The translations under genes and the position numbers were made by a program. DNA of 64,000 nt, taken from Gordonia paraffinivorans NBRC 108238. Lineage in GTDB: Bacteria; Actinomycetota; Actinomycetes; Mycobacteriales; Mycobacteriaceae. The stretch covers positions 1 to 64,000 of the forward strand of contig NZ_BAOQ01000003.1 in the NCBI RefSeq assembly GCF_000344155.1, in the 5' to 3' direction. Below are positions 38,685 to 46,888 of the stretch, one piece after another. The notes below the pieces were generated by a model. It was given only the letters and a program-made list of their open reading frames with translations, was not told the DNA's origin and did no database searches. The stretch's first letter is position 1. Every line of letters begins with the position of its first letter.

Positions 38685-38713
38685 AGTGTTGGGAAAACAC
38701 AACAGGTTGTCAA
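38685..38713 (-). promoter_or_regulatory. Promoter of the XRE/ABC operon
   Basis: Minus strand: -35 TTGACA (38713-38708), 17-base spacer, -10 AACACT (38690-38685), then 7 bases to GTG 38677. The inverted repeat GTGTT-N5-AACAC (38686-38700) overlaps the -10, and CAAC-N2-GTTG (38701-38710 region) overlaps the -35: plausible sites for the XRE protein itself. Confidence 0.65.
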
Positions 38714-38803
38714 TAGTTAGGACGGCGAAAAGAGGTCGCTGCAGGTCAGCGGGCCGGACGGGCCGCGCGGCGCCGCCGGGACGGCGTGCGCCAGGAGGGA
38801 TGC

Positions 38804-39949
38804 TCACCTCACGCCGAGTAACTCCGCTGCCACCCGGGCCGCCTCCCGGCCCGCCCGGTTGGCGCCGATCGTCGACGCCGACGGGCCGTAGCCCAGGAGC
38901 TGGACGCGCGGATCGGCCTCGACCACGGTCGCGAGGCGTCCGGTCATGACGATGCCGCCGCCGGGCGCACGAAGACGCAGGGGAGCAAGGTGGTCGAGCG
39001 CAGAGCGGAAGCCGGTGTTCCAGAAGATGACGTCGACGTCGAGGTGTTCGGGGTCGCCGCCTTCGGTGGTGCAATCCCAGCACACCCCGGTCTCGGTGAT
39101 GCGGGTGAACATCGGCCGCCACTGCAGGATGCCGTCGCGCCGGGCGGCCGCGATCGTCGGGGTGAGCGCGAGGCCGGTCACCGAGACCACCGACGTCGGC
39201 GGCAGGCCGGCGCGGACACGGCGTTCGACGCGGGCCACGGCCTCGCGGCCCTGCTCCGGCGTGAACGGCTCCGGATCGAACACCGGCTCTCGCCGTGAGC
39301 ACCAGAAGGTCTCGACGCCCGGGGCCTCGCGCGCGATCTCGATGAGCAATTGGATCGCCGAGATCCCCGCCCCGACGACGAGCACGCGCTGACCGGCGAA
39401 CTCGGCGGGGCTCCGGTAGTCGTGTGTGTGCAGCTGGCGGCCCGAGAAGTCGGCCCTGCCCGGGATGTGGGGGATGAACGGCCGGTCCCACGTCCCGGTG
39501 GCATTGACGATGACGTCGGCGGTCACGCTCCGCCCGTCGCCGAGTTCCGCGCGGAACCCGTCACCGTCACGCCGGACCGAACGGACGTGGACAGGTCGGT
39601 GGACGTTGAGCCCGAATCTCGCCTCGTAGCGGCCGAAGTAGTCGGGCACCGCGGTCGCGGCGGGCAGGTGGTCGCAGTCGAGCCCCAGTGCGTCGACGAT
39701 GCCCCAGCCCGGCAGGTCGTGGACCCGGTTGGCCGTGGCCAGGGTCAGCGACGGCCAGCGGAACTGCCAGGCGCCGCCGGGGCCGGGGGCGTGGTCGAGG
39801 ACCTGGTAGCGCTCACCGAGACCGAAGCGGTGCAGGAAGTACGCCGCCGAGAGCGCGGCCTGGCCGCCGCCGATCACCAGGACGTCCGAGTGGTCGGCGA
39901 TCTGTGCCGGGGGAGTGTCGCCGGGTGCGCTTGCGCCGGTGTTCTGCAC
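38804..39949 (-). CDS. FAD/NAD(P)-dependent monooxygenase-like flavoprotein (CzcO-like)
   Basis: A 381-aa two-dinucleotide-domain flavoprotein. FAD site VLVIGGGQAALSAAYFLHRF (residues about 23-42), and a second GxGxxA site for NAD(P)H, VLVVGAGISAIQLLIEIA (about 188-205), with the monooxygenase-type NATGTWDRPFIPHIPG between. It resembles flavin monooxygenases and the CzcO group annotated as K+-transport-associated. The substrate cannot be told. The GTG start has AGGGTGG upstream. It lies on the same strand upstream of the XRE operon, with 126 bp between, and is divergent from echA6. Confidence 0.88.
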   Translation of the reverse strand: MQNTGASAPGDTPPAQIADHSDVLVIGGGQAALSAAYFLHRFGLGERYQVLDHAPGPGGAWQFRWPSLTLATANRVHDLPGWGIVDALGLDCDHLPAATAVPDYFGRYEARFGLNVHRPVHVRSVRRDGDGFRAELGDGRSVTADVIVNATGTWDRPFIPHIPGRADFSGRQLHTHDYRSPAEFAGQRVLVVGAGISAIQLLIEIAREAPGVETFWCSRREPVFDPEPFTPEQGREAVARVERRVRAGLPPTSVVSVTGLALTPTIAAARRDGILQWRPMFTRITETGVCWDCTTEGGDPEHLDVDVIFWNTGFRSALDHLAPLRLRAPGGGIVMTGRLATVVEADPRVQLLGYGPSASTIGANRAGREAARVAAELLGVR

Positions 39950-40003
39950 GTCACCACCCTGTCATGACCGTCTGCACACGGTTCATCGGTAAGCTGTGCG
40001 ACC

Positions 40004-40735
40004 ATGATTCACTCCACCACCGACGGCGCCGTCGTCACCATCGAGCTGGACCGGGTCGAGAGGCGCAACGCCTTCAACGAGGAGCTGTTGACCGGCCTCG
40101 CCGACGCCTTCGACGCCGCGGTCGAAGGCGGTGCGCGGGCCATCGTGGTGACCGGGCGCGGTTCGGTGTTCAGCGCCGGCGCCGACCTCTCCGGCCCGGT
40201 GTACGACCCCGGCTTCCTCGAGAGACTGGTCGGGACGCTGGAGCGGATCGAGCGCACGCCCGTGCCGGTCATCGCCGCACTGAACGGCGCGGCCATCGGC
40301 GCCGGCGTGCAGCTGGCGATGGCCGCCGACCTGCGGGTGATGGCGCCCGACGCGATCGCCGCCATCCCGGCCGCGAAGATCGGTGTCGCCGTCGACGAAT
40401 GGACCATCCGGCGGCTGGTCTCCCTGGTGGGGGCGGGACAGGCCCGCGGCATGCTCATCGGCTGCGAGCCGCTGAACGCCGACCGTGCACACGCACTGGG
40501 CTTCGCCAACCGGATCGGCGATCTCGCGGACGCACAGCACTGGGCCGCGACCATCGCCGAGTTCGCGCCGCTCACCCTGCAGCACTACAAGCTCGTTCTC
40601 AACGGCGACGGCGCACGTGATCCCGCTCCGGCCGAGCGGGATGCCGCCATGCGTCGCGCCTGGGAGAGCGACGACATGCTCGAGGGGCGCGCGGCGCGCC
40701 AGGAGAAGCGCGCTCCCCGATTCGTCGGACGCTGA
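40004..40735 (+). CDS. echA6: Enoyl-CoA hydratase-fold protein EchA6
   Basis: A 243-aa crotonase-fold protein very like M. tuberculosis EchA6 throughout: TIELDRVERRNAFNEELL, FSAGADLSG, NGAAIGAGVQLAMAADLRV, RRLVSLVGAGQARGMLIG, EGRAARQEKRAPRF. The usual catalytic Glu of active hydratases (in the FGxPE loop) is replaced here by Ala-Lys (IPAAKIG), as in EchA6, which binds acyl-CoA and shuttles fatty acids to FAS-II rather than hydrating enoyl-CoA. ATG 40004 lies 8 bases after TAAGCT. That this copy is non-catalytic is inferred from the residue change. Confidence 0.9.
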   Translation: MIHSTTDGAVVTIELDRVERRNAFNEELLTGLADAFDAAVEGGARAIVVTGRGSVFSAGADLSGPVYDPGFLERLVGTLERIERTPVPVIAALNGAAIGAGVQLAMAADLRVMAPDAIAAIPAAKIGVAVDEWTIRRLVSLVGAGQARGMLIGCEPLNADRAHALGFANRIGDLADAQHWAATIAEFAPLTLQHYKLVLNGDGARDPAPAERDAAMRRAWESDDMLEGRAARQEKRAPRFVGR

Positions 40736-40845
40736 GCCGACGCGTTCGCGGCCGTCGGCGATGACCCGCGTGCGCCGCTGAGGCCGACCGGCGCCGGGGC
40801 GCCGACGGCGGGCACGTCGTGCCGGGCGCGTGCACACTGGACTGC

Positions 40846-41964
40846 ATGCGCGACATCCTGCCCGAGCTCGTCGGCCTCCTGACCGGGGCCGACGCCCGGC
40901 CGGTGGCGCTGTGCCGCGTCGTGTCGACGGCGGGTTCGGTGCCGCGCGACTTCGGGGCGGCGATGGTCGTGACCGCCGACGACACCGTGATCGGCTCGGT
41001 CTCGGGCGGATGCGTCGAAGGCGCGCTCGTGCACACCGCGCGGCAGGTCCTCGACGACGGCACCGCGGTGGTCGAATCGTTCGGCGTCGCCGACCCGGAA
41101 GACCCGGCACCGGGACTGACCTGCGGAGGGCAGATCGAGGTCCTCGTCGAGCGGGTGGAGGCGAGCCCCGAACGGCTGCGGCAACTCACGCTTCTCGTCG
41201 ATGCGCTCGACGCCCACCGGCCGATCGCACTCGCCACGACGCTCACCGGGCGACCCGACTGGTATCTCGGCACGTCGGAGACCCACGAGCCGTGGCGCCG
41301 CCTCGACCGCGACGTCGCCGACATGCTGGCGACCGGACGCAGCGGCATCATCGGCGTCGACGACTGCGAGACGGCCGATCCCGCCGACGCTCAGGAGCGT
41401 CCCCGGACCTTCGTGCAGAGCTTTGCGCCGCCCGCGCGCCTGATCCTGGTGGGCGCCAACGACTTCGTCCGCGCGCTGAGTTCGCTGGGTGCGCGGCTCG
41501 GCATGCGGGTGACCGTCGTCGACGCCCGTCCGGTGTTCGCCACCCGGCAGCGGTTTCCCGACGCGGACGAGGTGGTCGTCGGCTGGCCGGACCGTTACCT
41601 CGCCGAGCAGCTCCGGGGCGGGCGCGTCGGCACGACGACTTCCTTGTGCGTGATGACCCACGATCCCAAGTTCGACGTGCCGACCCTGCGAACAGCCCTG
41701 CAGTCGGGCACATTCGGGTTCATCGGCGCGCTCGGATCGCGGCGGACAGTCGACGATCGCAACCGTCGCCTCCGTGAGGAGGGCGTTCGCGAGCAGCAAC
41801 TCGCTCGACTGCGGTCGCCGCTCGGACTCGACCTGGGCGCCCACACCCCGGACGAGGTGGCGGTGTCGATCGCGGCACAGCTCATCGCCGAACGCCAGGG
41901 CGCCTCGGCGGCGCCGTTGCACGTGACGACCGGGCCGATCCATCACAGCCGGCCTCCTGGTTGA
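40846..41964 (+). CDS. XdhC family protein (molybdenum hydroxylase maturation)
   Basis: A 372-aa XdhC/CoxI protein that binds sulfurated molybdenum cofactor and inserts it into xanthine dehydrogenase-type enzymes. The N-terminal domain has STAGSVPRDFGAAMVV, GSVSGGCVEGALV and TCGGQIEVLVE (Cys residues of the cofactor site). The C-terminal Rossmann domain starts at RLILVGANDFVRALSSLG and has GTTTSLCVMTHDPKFDVP and GFIGALGSRRT. ATG 40846 lies 7 bases after CACACT (40833-40838). No xanthine or CO dehydrogenase subunits are adjacent, so its client enzyme must be elsewhere. Convergent with the SHOCT gene. Confidence 0.92.
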   Translation: MRDILPELVGLLTGADARPVALCRVVSTAGSVPRDFGAAMVVTADDTVIGSVSGGCVEGALVHTARQVLDDGTAVVESFGVADPEDPAPGLTCGGQIEVLVERVEASPERLRQLTLLVDALDAHRPIALATTLTGRPDWYLGTSETHEPWRRLDRDVADMLATGRSGIIGVDDCETADPADAQERPRTFVQSFAPPARLILVGANDFVRALSSLGARLGMRVTVVDARPVFATRQRFPDADEVVVGWPDRYLAEQLRGGRVGTTTSLCVMTHDPKFDVPTLRTALQSGTFGFIGALGSRRTVDDRNRRLREEGVREQQLARLRSPLGLDLGAHTPDEVAVSIAAQLIAERQGASAAPLHVTTGPIHHSRPPG

Positions 41965-42195
41965 GTATTGCGAGGATGACCTAGGCCACTGTGTCGAACC
42001 AAACAGGCGTTGGTACGCAGTACACCGAAACCAACAGCAGGAATTTGTTCGTGGTCAGATGAGCGACGTCGGAGCGATTGGTGGCGGGTGGTCAGTTGCG
42101 CACCGCGTCGGGCTTTGCGAGCTTAGAACCCGATCGGTGGGCGCGGTCAGTCGGAAATGCTCAGTACCGCCTGTAGTCCGGGGTCCGTGCTTGGC

Positions 42196-43323
42196 CTACG
42201 ACAATCTTGCGATTGCGGCGGCTTTGGCAGCTTTGAACTCGTCGTCATCGAGTAGGCCACGCAGGTGCATATCAGCGAGTCTTTCCAATTCGTCGGCCAA
42301 ACCGACACCGGCTGTATTGGCTTCGGATACAGGCGTCGATGCCGGTCGCTCGTGAACCACCACCTGAGGACGCTTGTATTCCATGATTCTCTGTTGCAGT
42401 TCGTTCAAAGTCGGCTGAGCTTCCCGGTAAGTTGGCTTTCCCAGGGGAAGGCAATTCGACAGCGTGTAAGGGTCGTCGCTTGCCTGAGTGCGTGATTTGT
42501 TCGTGGACCGCCAGAAATCGTGGTTTCCGGACCCCTGGTAGCTCGGGGTCAGCACTTCTAGGACGCCGTTCACGAATCCTCCGTTGTACTCGATGTTTGT
42601 GATCTCGGCGTACGGAAATGTTGTCTCTCGGCCACCGCCAAGCGATCCGGCCATGAAACTGGTCATTCCCCCGGTCTTACTTATCAATAGGCGGTCTTCG
42701 AATGCTACGAGTCTTCCCCCGCTTCCGGCGTTGATTATGAACCAAGGCAATTCATTTGGGCGTGAGTGACGGTCGATGTCCTCCCACCACTTGTCTTTCA
42801 TTGGTGAGCCGAAGATCTCGACCTGATCGCGCCTACTGATCCGATCCTTTTCGGCCTGGAGTGATGCGCTCGTTTCGTGACGTCGCTCGGCCAATTCTCG
42901 AGCAACCTGGGGGTCAACTCCGGTCCTGTGCAGATACTCGGCGTAGTAGCGCGCGAAGTCCACTTCCTCCTTATGGAGGAGCCCGAAATTGACCTCGCCC
43001 TCGTCTGTCAGGACGCGCATGCTCGTGCTGCCCGCCTTGGTTGGGAACTCGACTGCGCGCACTTGGTCCGCAAAGACCTCAACGGGAATGCGCTGCTGAG
43101 CGTTCTGTCCAGCAGGATAGAAGCCGATTATCCTGGCGTTCGTGATCGCAGTACCGACGGTCACCGGTTTGAATCGTGTTGCATTGGTGATTGCCCAGAT
43201 TGTCTCGCCTGGTAACAAGTCGGCGGCCAGAGTAGCGCACCACTTCTCTGCCTTCTTCTCTTTAACCTTTGGGCTGCGCTCTGCCACCTCGACCACCTCC
43301 GATAGAACCGCTGATTCAGTCAT
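42196..43323 (-). CDS. SHOCT-domain protein with PH-like region
   Basis: A 375-aa cytoplasmic protein. Two segments look like PH-type beta domains (LLPGETIWAITNATRFKPVT with ITNARIIGFYP; and LVAFEDRLLISKTGGMTSFM), a charged helix (RELAERRHETSASLQAEKDR) lies between, and the C-terminus is a SHOCT helix pair (LERLADMHLRGLLDDDEFKA). SHOCT domains are small oligomerisation or nucleic-acid-associated modules; no function is known. Base composition and codon use are visibly AT-richer than every neighbour (codons such as AAT, GAA, TTT are common), a sign of recent transfer. ATG 43323 chosen; GTG 43329 possible. The flanking 41965-42195 gap shows nothing recognisable. Confidence 0.85.
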   Translation of the reverse strand: MTESAVLSEVVEVAERSPKVKEKKAEKWCATLAADLLPGETIWAITNATRFKPVTVGTAITNARIIGFYPAGQNAQQRIPVEVFADQVRAVEFPTKAGSTSMRVLTDEGEVNFGLLHKEEVDFARYYAEYLHRTGVDPQVARELAERRHETSASLQAEKDRISRRDQVEIFGSPMKDKWWEDIDRHSRPNELPWFIINAGSGGRLVAFEDRLLISKTGGMTSFMAGSLGGGRETTFPYAEITNIEYNGGFVNGVLEVLTPSYQGSGNHDFWRSTNKSRTQASDDPYTLSNCLPLGKPTYREAQPTLNELQQRIMEYKRPQVVVHERPASTPVSEANTAGVGLADELERLADMHLRGLLDDDEFKAAKAAAIARLS

Positions 43324-43457
43324 GATCACATACGTAACCGACGAATTTCGCTGAAACCTTGTGCGCTATTAGGCTGCGCCCAGGGAAGTGGTATGCGGTC
43401 ACCGCGGATAGCTCGAGGCCGCGCTCGACGCGTCGTCGAACCGTGAACCTGTGCGCC

Positions 43458-44780
43458 TCAGTCGCCGAGCACCCGGCGCAGGTATCCGTTCGCGAACACC
43501 CGCGACGGATCGAAACGATCTCGCACGCTCAGGAATTCGTCGAAACGGGGGTAGACGCTCCGCAGGTACTCGGCATCGCGCGTGTGCATCTTGCCCCAGT
43601 GCGGGCGTCCGCCGACCGCGGTCAGGATCGCCTCGACGTCGGCGAAGTAGGCGTCGGAGTCGGCCGGGTCGTCGCGGTGGTAGCGGTGGACGGCGATGTA
43701 GCCGCTGGTGCGTCCCGACGCCGTGGACAGCATGAGGTCGTCGGCGGCCGCGGCGCGCACCTCGATCGGGAAGCTGACCCGGTATCCCCGCCGGTCGATC
43801 ATCGAGCGGATCTCGCGCAGCGCATCGGGCACGTCCTCGAGCGGGATCGCGTACTCCATCTCGCGGAAGCGGACGTCGCGATTCGAGACGAACACCTTCG
43901 TCGAGGCGTCGGTGAGCTCGCGCGCCGAGAGGCTGCGCCCGGCGAACGCGTTGATCTTCGGAACCAGGCCCGGTGCGCGCCTGCCGATCTCGCACAACAG
44001 CCGGAACACCTTGTTGCTCAGCAGCTCGTCGTCGAGGTAGCGGCGGAATCCCGACGGCCCGCTCACCGCGGCGTCCGCGGGCAGGCGCGTGTTGGTCTTC
44101 ACCAGCGCGCAGTCGGTGTGGGGGAACAAGTAGAACTCGTGGTGGTCGGCCGCTGCGACCCGGTCGAGGAAGCCCTCGATCGCCTCGGTCGCCGACGCCG
44201 GTCCCTCCACCGCGTGCAGCCGGAAGTCGTCCACGCAGTTCAGCGTGATCTCGACGAGCACGCCCAGCGAGCCGAGACCGAGTGCAGCGGCCGGGAAGTC
44301 GGGATCCTCGGGGCCCAGTCGCACGATCTCGCCCGTGCCGTCCACCAGGGTGACCGCGGCGATCTGGGTGGCGATGCCGCCGAACGCCAGTCCGGTGCCG
44401 TGGGTTCCGGTGGAGGTCGCGCCGGCGATGGTCTGCCGGTCGACGTCGCCGAGGTTGGCCATCGCGAGACCATGCGGCGCCAGCAGCGCGGGGATCTCGT
44501 GCAGGTGGGTGCCGGCCTTCAGGGTGACCTGCTTGCCGTCGACGCCGACGAGGCCACGCAGACCGGACAATTCGAGCTGCACGTCGTCGGCGACGGCGAT
44601 GGGGGAGAAGCTGTGTCCCGCGCCGACCGTCTTGACCGTCCCGCCGCGTTCGGCGGTCTCGCGCACGATCGTCGCGATCTCCTCGGCGCTCGACGGCGAG
44701 ATCACCCGGTTCGGTGTGCAACTCGCGGTGCCGCCCCAATTGCGCCAGCGGTCCGCCGGACTCGCCGTGGTCGCCTTCAC
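43458..44780 (-). CDS. L-gulono-1,4-lactone / D-arabinono-1,4-lactone oxidoreductase
   Basis: A 440-aa flavoprotein of the sugar-1,4-lactone oxidase family (mycobacterial relative: gulonolactone dehydrogenase). FAD_binding_4 domain at residues about 10-175, with the pyrophosphate loop TVKTVGAGHSFSPIAVAD and GATSTGTHGTG; C-terminal ALO domain with the family signature PHWGKMHT and RFDPSRVFANGYLRRVLG. It oxidises aldonolactones to ascorbate-type products. GTG 44780 makes a 4-base GTGA overlap with the upstream deaminase gene and has GAGGGG about 10 bases upstream; GTG 44789 is possible. Third gene of an operon with tetR and the deaminase. Confidence 0.92.
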   Translation of the reverse strand: MKATTASPADRWRNWGGTASCTPNRVISPSSAEEIATIVRETAERGGTVKTVGAGHSFSPIAVADDVQLELSGLRGLVGVDGKQVTLKAGTHLHEIPALLAPHGLAMANLGDVDRQTIAGATSTGTHGTGLAFGGIATQIAAVTLVDGTGEIVRLGPEDPDFPAAALGLGSLGVLVEITLNCVDDFRLHAVEGPASATEAIEGFLDRVAAADHHEFYLFPHTDCALVKTNTRLPADAAVSGPSGFRRYLDDELLSNKVFRLLCEIGRRAPGLVPKINAFAGRSLSARELTDASTKVFVSNRDVRFREMEYAIPLEDVPDALREIRSMIDRRGYRVSFPIEVRAAAADDLMLSTASGRTSGYIAVHRYHRDDPADSDAYFADVEAILTAVGGRPHWGKMHTRDAEYLRSVYPRFDEFLSVRDRFDPSRVFANGYLRRVLGD

Positions 44781-46069
44781 AGGAAGCACTTCCCCTCACC
44801 CCGGTAGGTCGGGATCACCTCGGTCACGACTGCGCGTCCGGCGTCGTCGAGGTCGATCACGGCCACCTGCCGGGCGCGCTCGCAGACCTCACCGGACTTG
44901 GTGTGCCGGAACCATACTCGATCACCGACGGCGAGTGCGGAAGCGGCACGTCCGCGCAGCGGGGTCTGGACCTCGCCGGCGGCCTCGGCGCCGAGGTAGT
45001 CGAGGCCGCGCGGCCACACCGGCTTCGGGAGCCGGTCGGCGCCGGGCGGGCCCGACGCGATCCAGCCGCCGCCGGCGCAGGTGACGATGTCGCGCGCGGG
45101 CCTGCGGACCACGTCGAGTCCGAACGCCAGCGCGGGCGCGGGCCGGAAGTGGGCGTAACCGTCGAAGAGGTGACCGCCGAAAAGGCCGCTGCCGGCGGCG
45201 ATGTCGGTCACCGAGCGATCGCGCGCGGTCTCTTCCAGCGAGCCCGTGCCGCCCCCGTTGACGAACTCGAGGTCGGCGAGCTCCCGGAGTTCGGCGATGA
45301 CCTTGCCGCGCCGGCGGCGGAGCTCGGCCATCGAACGACGCTGCATCAGCGAGACGACCTTGTTCATCGCGGCGCGGCCGGGCACCCTGTTCGCGACCCC
45401 GGCCACCTGCGCCTCGTAGGACATGACCCCGACCAGGTCGAAGCCGTCACGGGCGGCGACGGTCCGGGCGAGGTCGAGGGCCTCCCGTCGTGAGTGGACC
45501 GGCGACCTGCGGACGCCGACGTGGACGCGACCGCCGAGCAGCCGGTACGAGGCGTCGAGGTCGAGGGCGACGCGCACCGGGCGGCGCGATGCGGGCGGTG
45601 CGACGAAGTCGACGATGTCGAGCTGGTCGACCGAGTCGACGAGCAACGTCACCCGCGACGTGGCGACCTCGTCGGTCACGAAGGCCGCGAGCGCATCCCG
45701 CCGCACCGTCGGATAGCCGACGAGGACGTCGGCGATGTCGGTGGTGGTCGCCAGCCAGTGCGCCTCGGCGAGGTCGTAGGCCAGCACGCCGTGGAACCCT
45801 GGGCGCGTGGCGAGGTCGGCGACGACCGACCGGACCCGCAGCGACTTGCTGGCGATTCGGATCGGGACGCCGGAGGCGCGTCGGAGCAGATCGGCGGCAT
45901 TGTGCTCGAGCGCCGACCGGTCGAGGGCGAGCACCGGGGCGTCGAGCCCGGCGTCGCGGACCGCCTGATCGATTGCGGCCCAGTATCCGTCGGGGTCGCG
46001 CACCCACAGTCCGTCGCCGAGCGGGCCTCGCGCGGAGGGGTCGGGCCGACGGTCAGTCGACTGTGACAT
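44777..46069 (-). CDS. PLP-dependent amino acid deaminase/aldolase (alanine racemase fold III)
   Basis: A 430-aa fold-type III PLP enzyme related to D-threonine aldolase and D-serine dehydratase. N-terminal alanine-racemase-like barrel: PVLALDRSALEHNAADLLRR and the PLP-lysine segment PIRIASKSLRVRSV. The C-terminal DSD1-type domain has the metal ligands His and Cys in RHTKSGEVCERA. Likely substrates are D-amino acids such as D-serine or D-threonine; the exact one is not predictable. It overlaps tetR by 17 bases upstream and the lactone oxidase by 4 bases downstream. Confidence 0.9.
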   Translation of the reverse strand: MSQSTDRRPDPSARGPLGDGLWVRDPDGYWAAIDQAVRDAGLDAPVLALDRSALEHNAADLLRRASGVPIRIASKSLRVRSVVADLATRPGFHGVLAYDLAEAHWLATTTDIADVLVGYPTVRRDALAAFVTDEVATSRVTLLVDSVDQLDIVDFVAPPASRRPVRVALDLDASYRLLGGRVHVGVRRSPVHSRREALDLARTVAARDGFDLVGVMSYEAQVAGVANRVPGRAAMNKVVSLMQRRSMAELRRRRGKVIAELRELADLEFVNGGGTGSLEETARDRSVTDIAAGSGLFGGHLFDGYAHFRPAPALAFGLDVVRRPARDIVTCAGGGWIASGPPGADRLPKPVWPRGLDYLGAEAAGEVQTPLRGRAASALAVGDRVWFRHTKSGEVCERARQVAVIDLDDAGRAVVTEVIPTYRGEGKCFL

Positions 46070-46676
46070 AGGTCGACAGCTGATCGGAGACGGCGCCGAT
46101 GATCGAGTCGATCACCTTCTCGTCCCCGGTGCTCAGGTGGATCAGGGTGATGGAGTTGGTCGCGGCGATGACGAACGGCCCGAGCTCCTCGACGGGGCGG
46201 TTCCAGGTGACCGGGGCGTTGTCGGAGATGGCCCGGAGGCCCTCGGCCGCGATGCGGTAGAGCTCGCGGTACATCGTCTGCCCGACTTCCTGCAGCTCCG
46301 GGTGGTTGTGGGCGTAGATGCCCAGCGCGATCGCCGCCTGCATGCGGCCCGGGTCGGCCTTGAGCAGGTCGTAGAACGCGTGGAACTGCCGTTCCATGTT
46401 CCGGCGGATGACCTCTATGGTCGTGGGCTCTTCGTAGTCGGCGGCGGGGAGCACCGCGTTGAGCATCCGTTCGATGTCGACGGGTACCGCCTGCTCCATG
46501 ACCGCGTTCAGCAGCGCGGTGCGGCTCTCGAAGGCGTAGTGGAAGCTCGCGAGGGGCATACCGGCGTGTGCGCAGATCCGGCGGGTGGTGGCACCCTCCA
46601 CGCCGTGATCGGCGATCACGCGGTAGGCCGACTCGATGAGCGCGCGACGACGTTCTTCAACGGACATCCGGGCCAC
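46053..46676 (-). CDS. TetR family regulator of the deaminase operon
   Basis: A 207-aa TetR repressor: helix-turn-helix GATTRRICAHAGMPLASFHY (residues about 28-47), then a helical ligand-binding domain. First gene of a three-gene operon with the deaminase and lactone oxidase, overlapping the former by 17 bases. AAGGTAG precedes GTG 46676; ATG 46667 is an alternative. A perfect palindrome 22 bases upstream is a likely operator, implying autoregulation of the operon, possibly with a D-amino acid or product as inducer. Confidence 0.9.
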   Translation of the reverse strand: MARMSVEERRRALIESAYRVIADHGVEGATTRRICAHAGMPLASFHYAFESRTALLNAVMEQAVPVDIERMLNAVLPAADYEEPTTIEVIRRNMERQFHAFYDLLKADPGRMQAAIALGIYAHNHPELQEVGQTMYRELYRIAAEGLRAISDNAPVTWNRPVEELGPFVIAATNSITLIHLSTGDEKVIDSIIGAVSDQLSTYVTVD

Positions 46677-46697
46677 GACGGTCTACCTTCGGGTGAG

Positions 46698-46713
46698 CAT
46701 GCGCCAGCGCATG
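46698..46713. promoter_or_regulatory. Palindrome upstream of tetR operon
   Basis: Perfect inverted repeat CATGCGC-CA-GCGCATG, 16 bp, in the 212-bp gap between the divergent tetR operon and the metallo-hydrolase gene, 22 bases from the tetR start. Typical TetR-family operator size and place. The rest of the gap shows no gene. Confidence 0.6.
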
Positions 46714-46888
46714 TGGTCTGAACGGTTTCGCGAAGCTTAGCAGTGCGATAAGGGCCGTCAGCGCGGTTCACCGCCGAAAACGCACGGATCGTCCCATCGC
46801 TCACGAGTGCCCGGGGCCCGTCGGCAGGCCGTGCCCCGCGGGATCGCGCCTGCCGACCTTCACTGTCCGAACGCACTAGTGTGTGATC

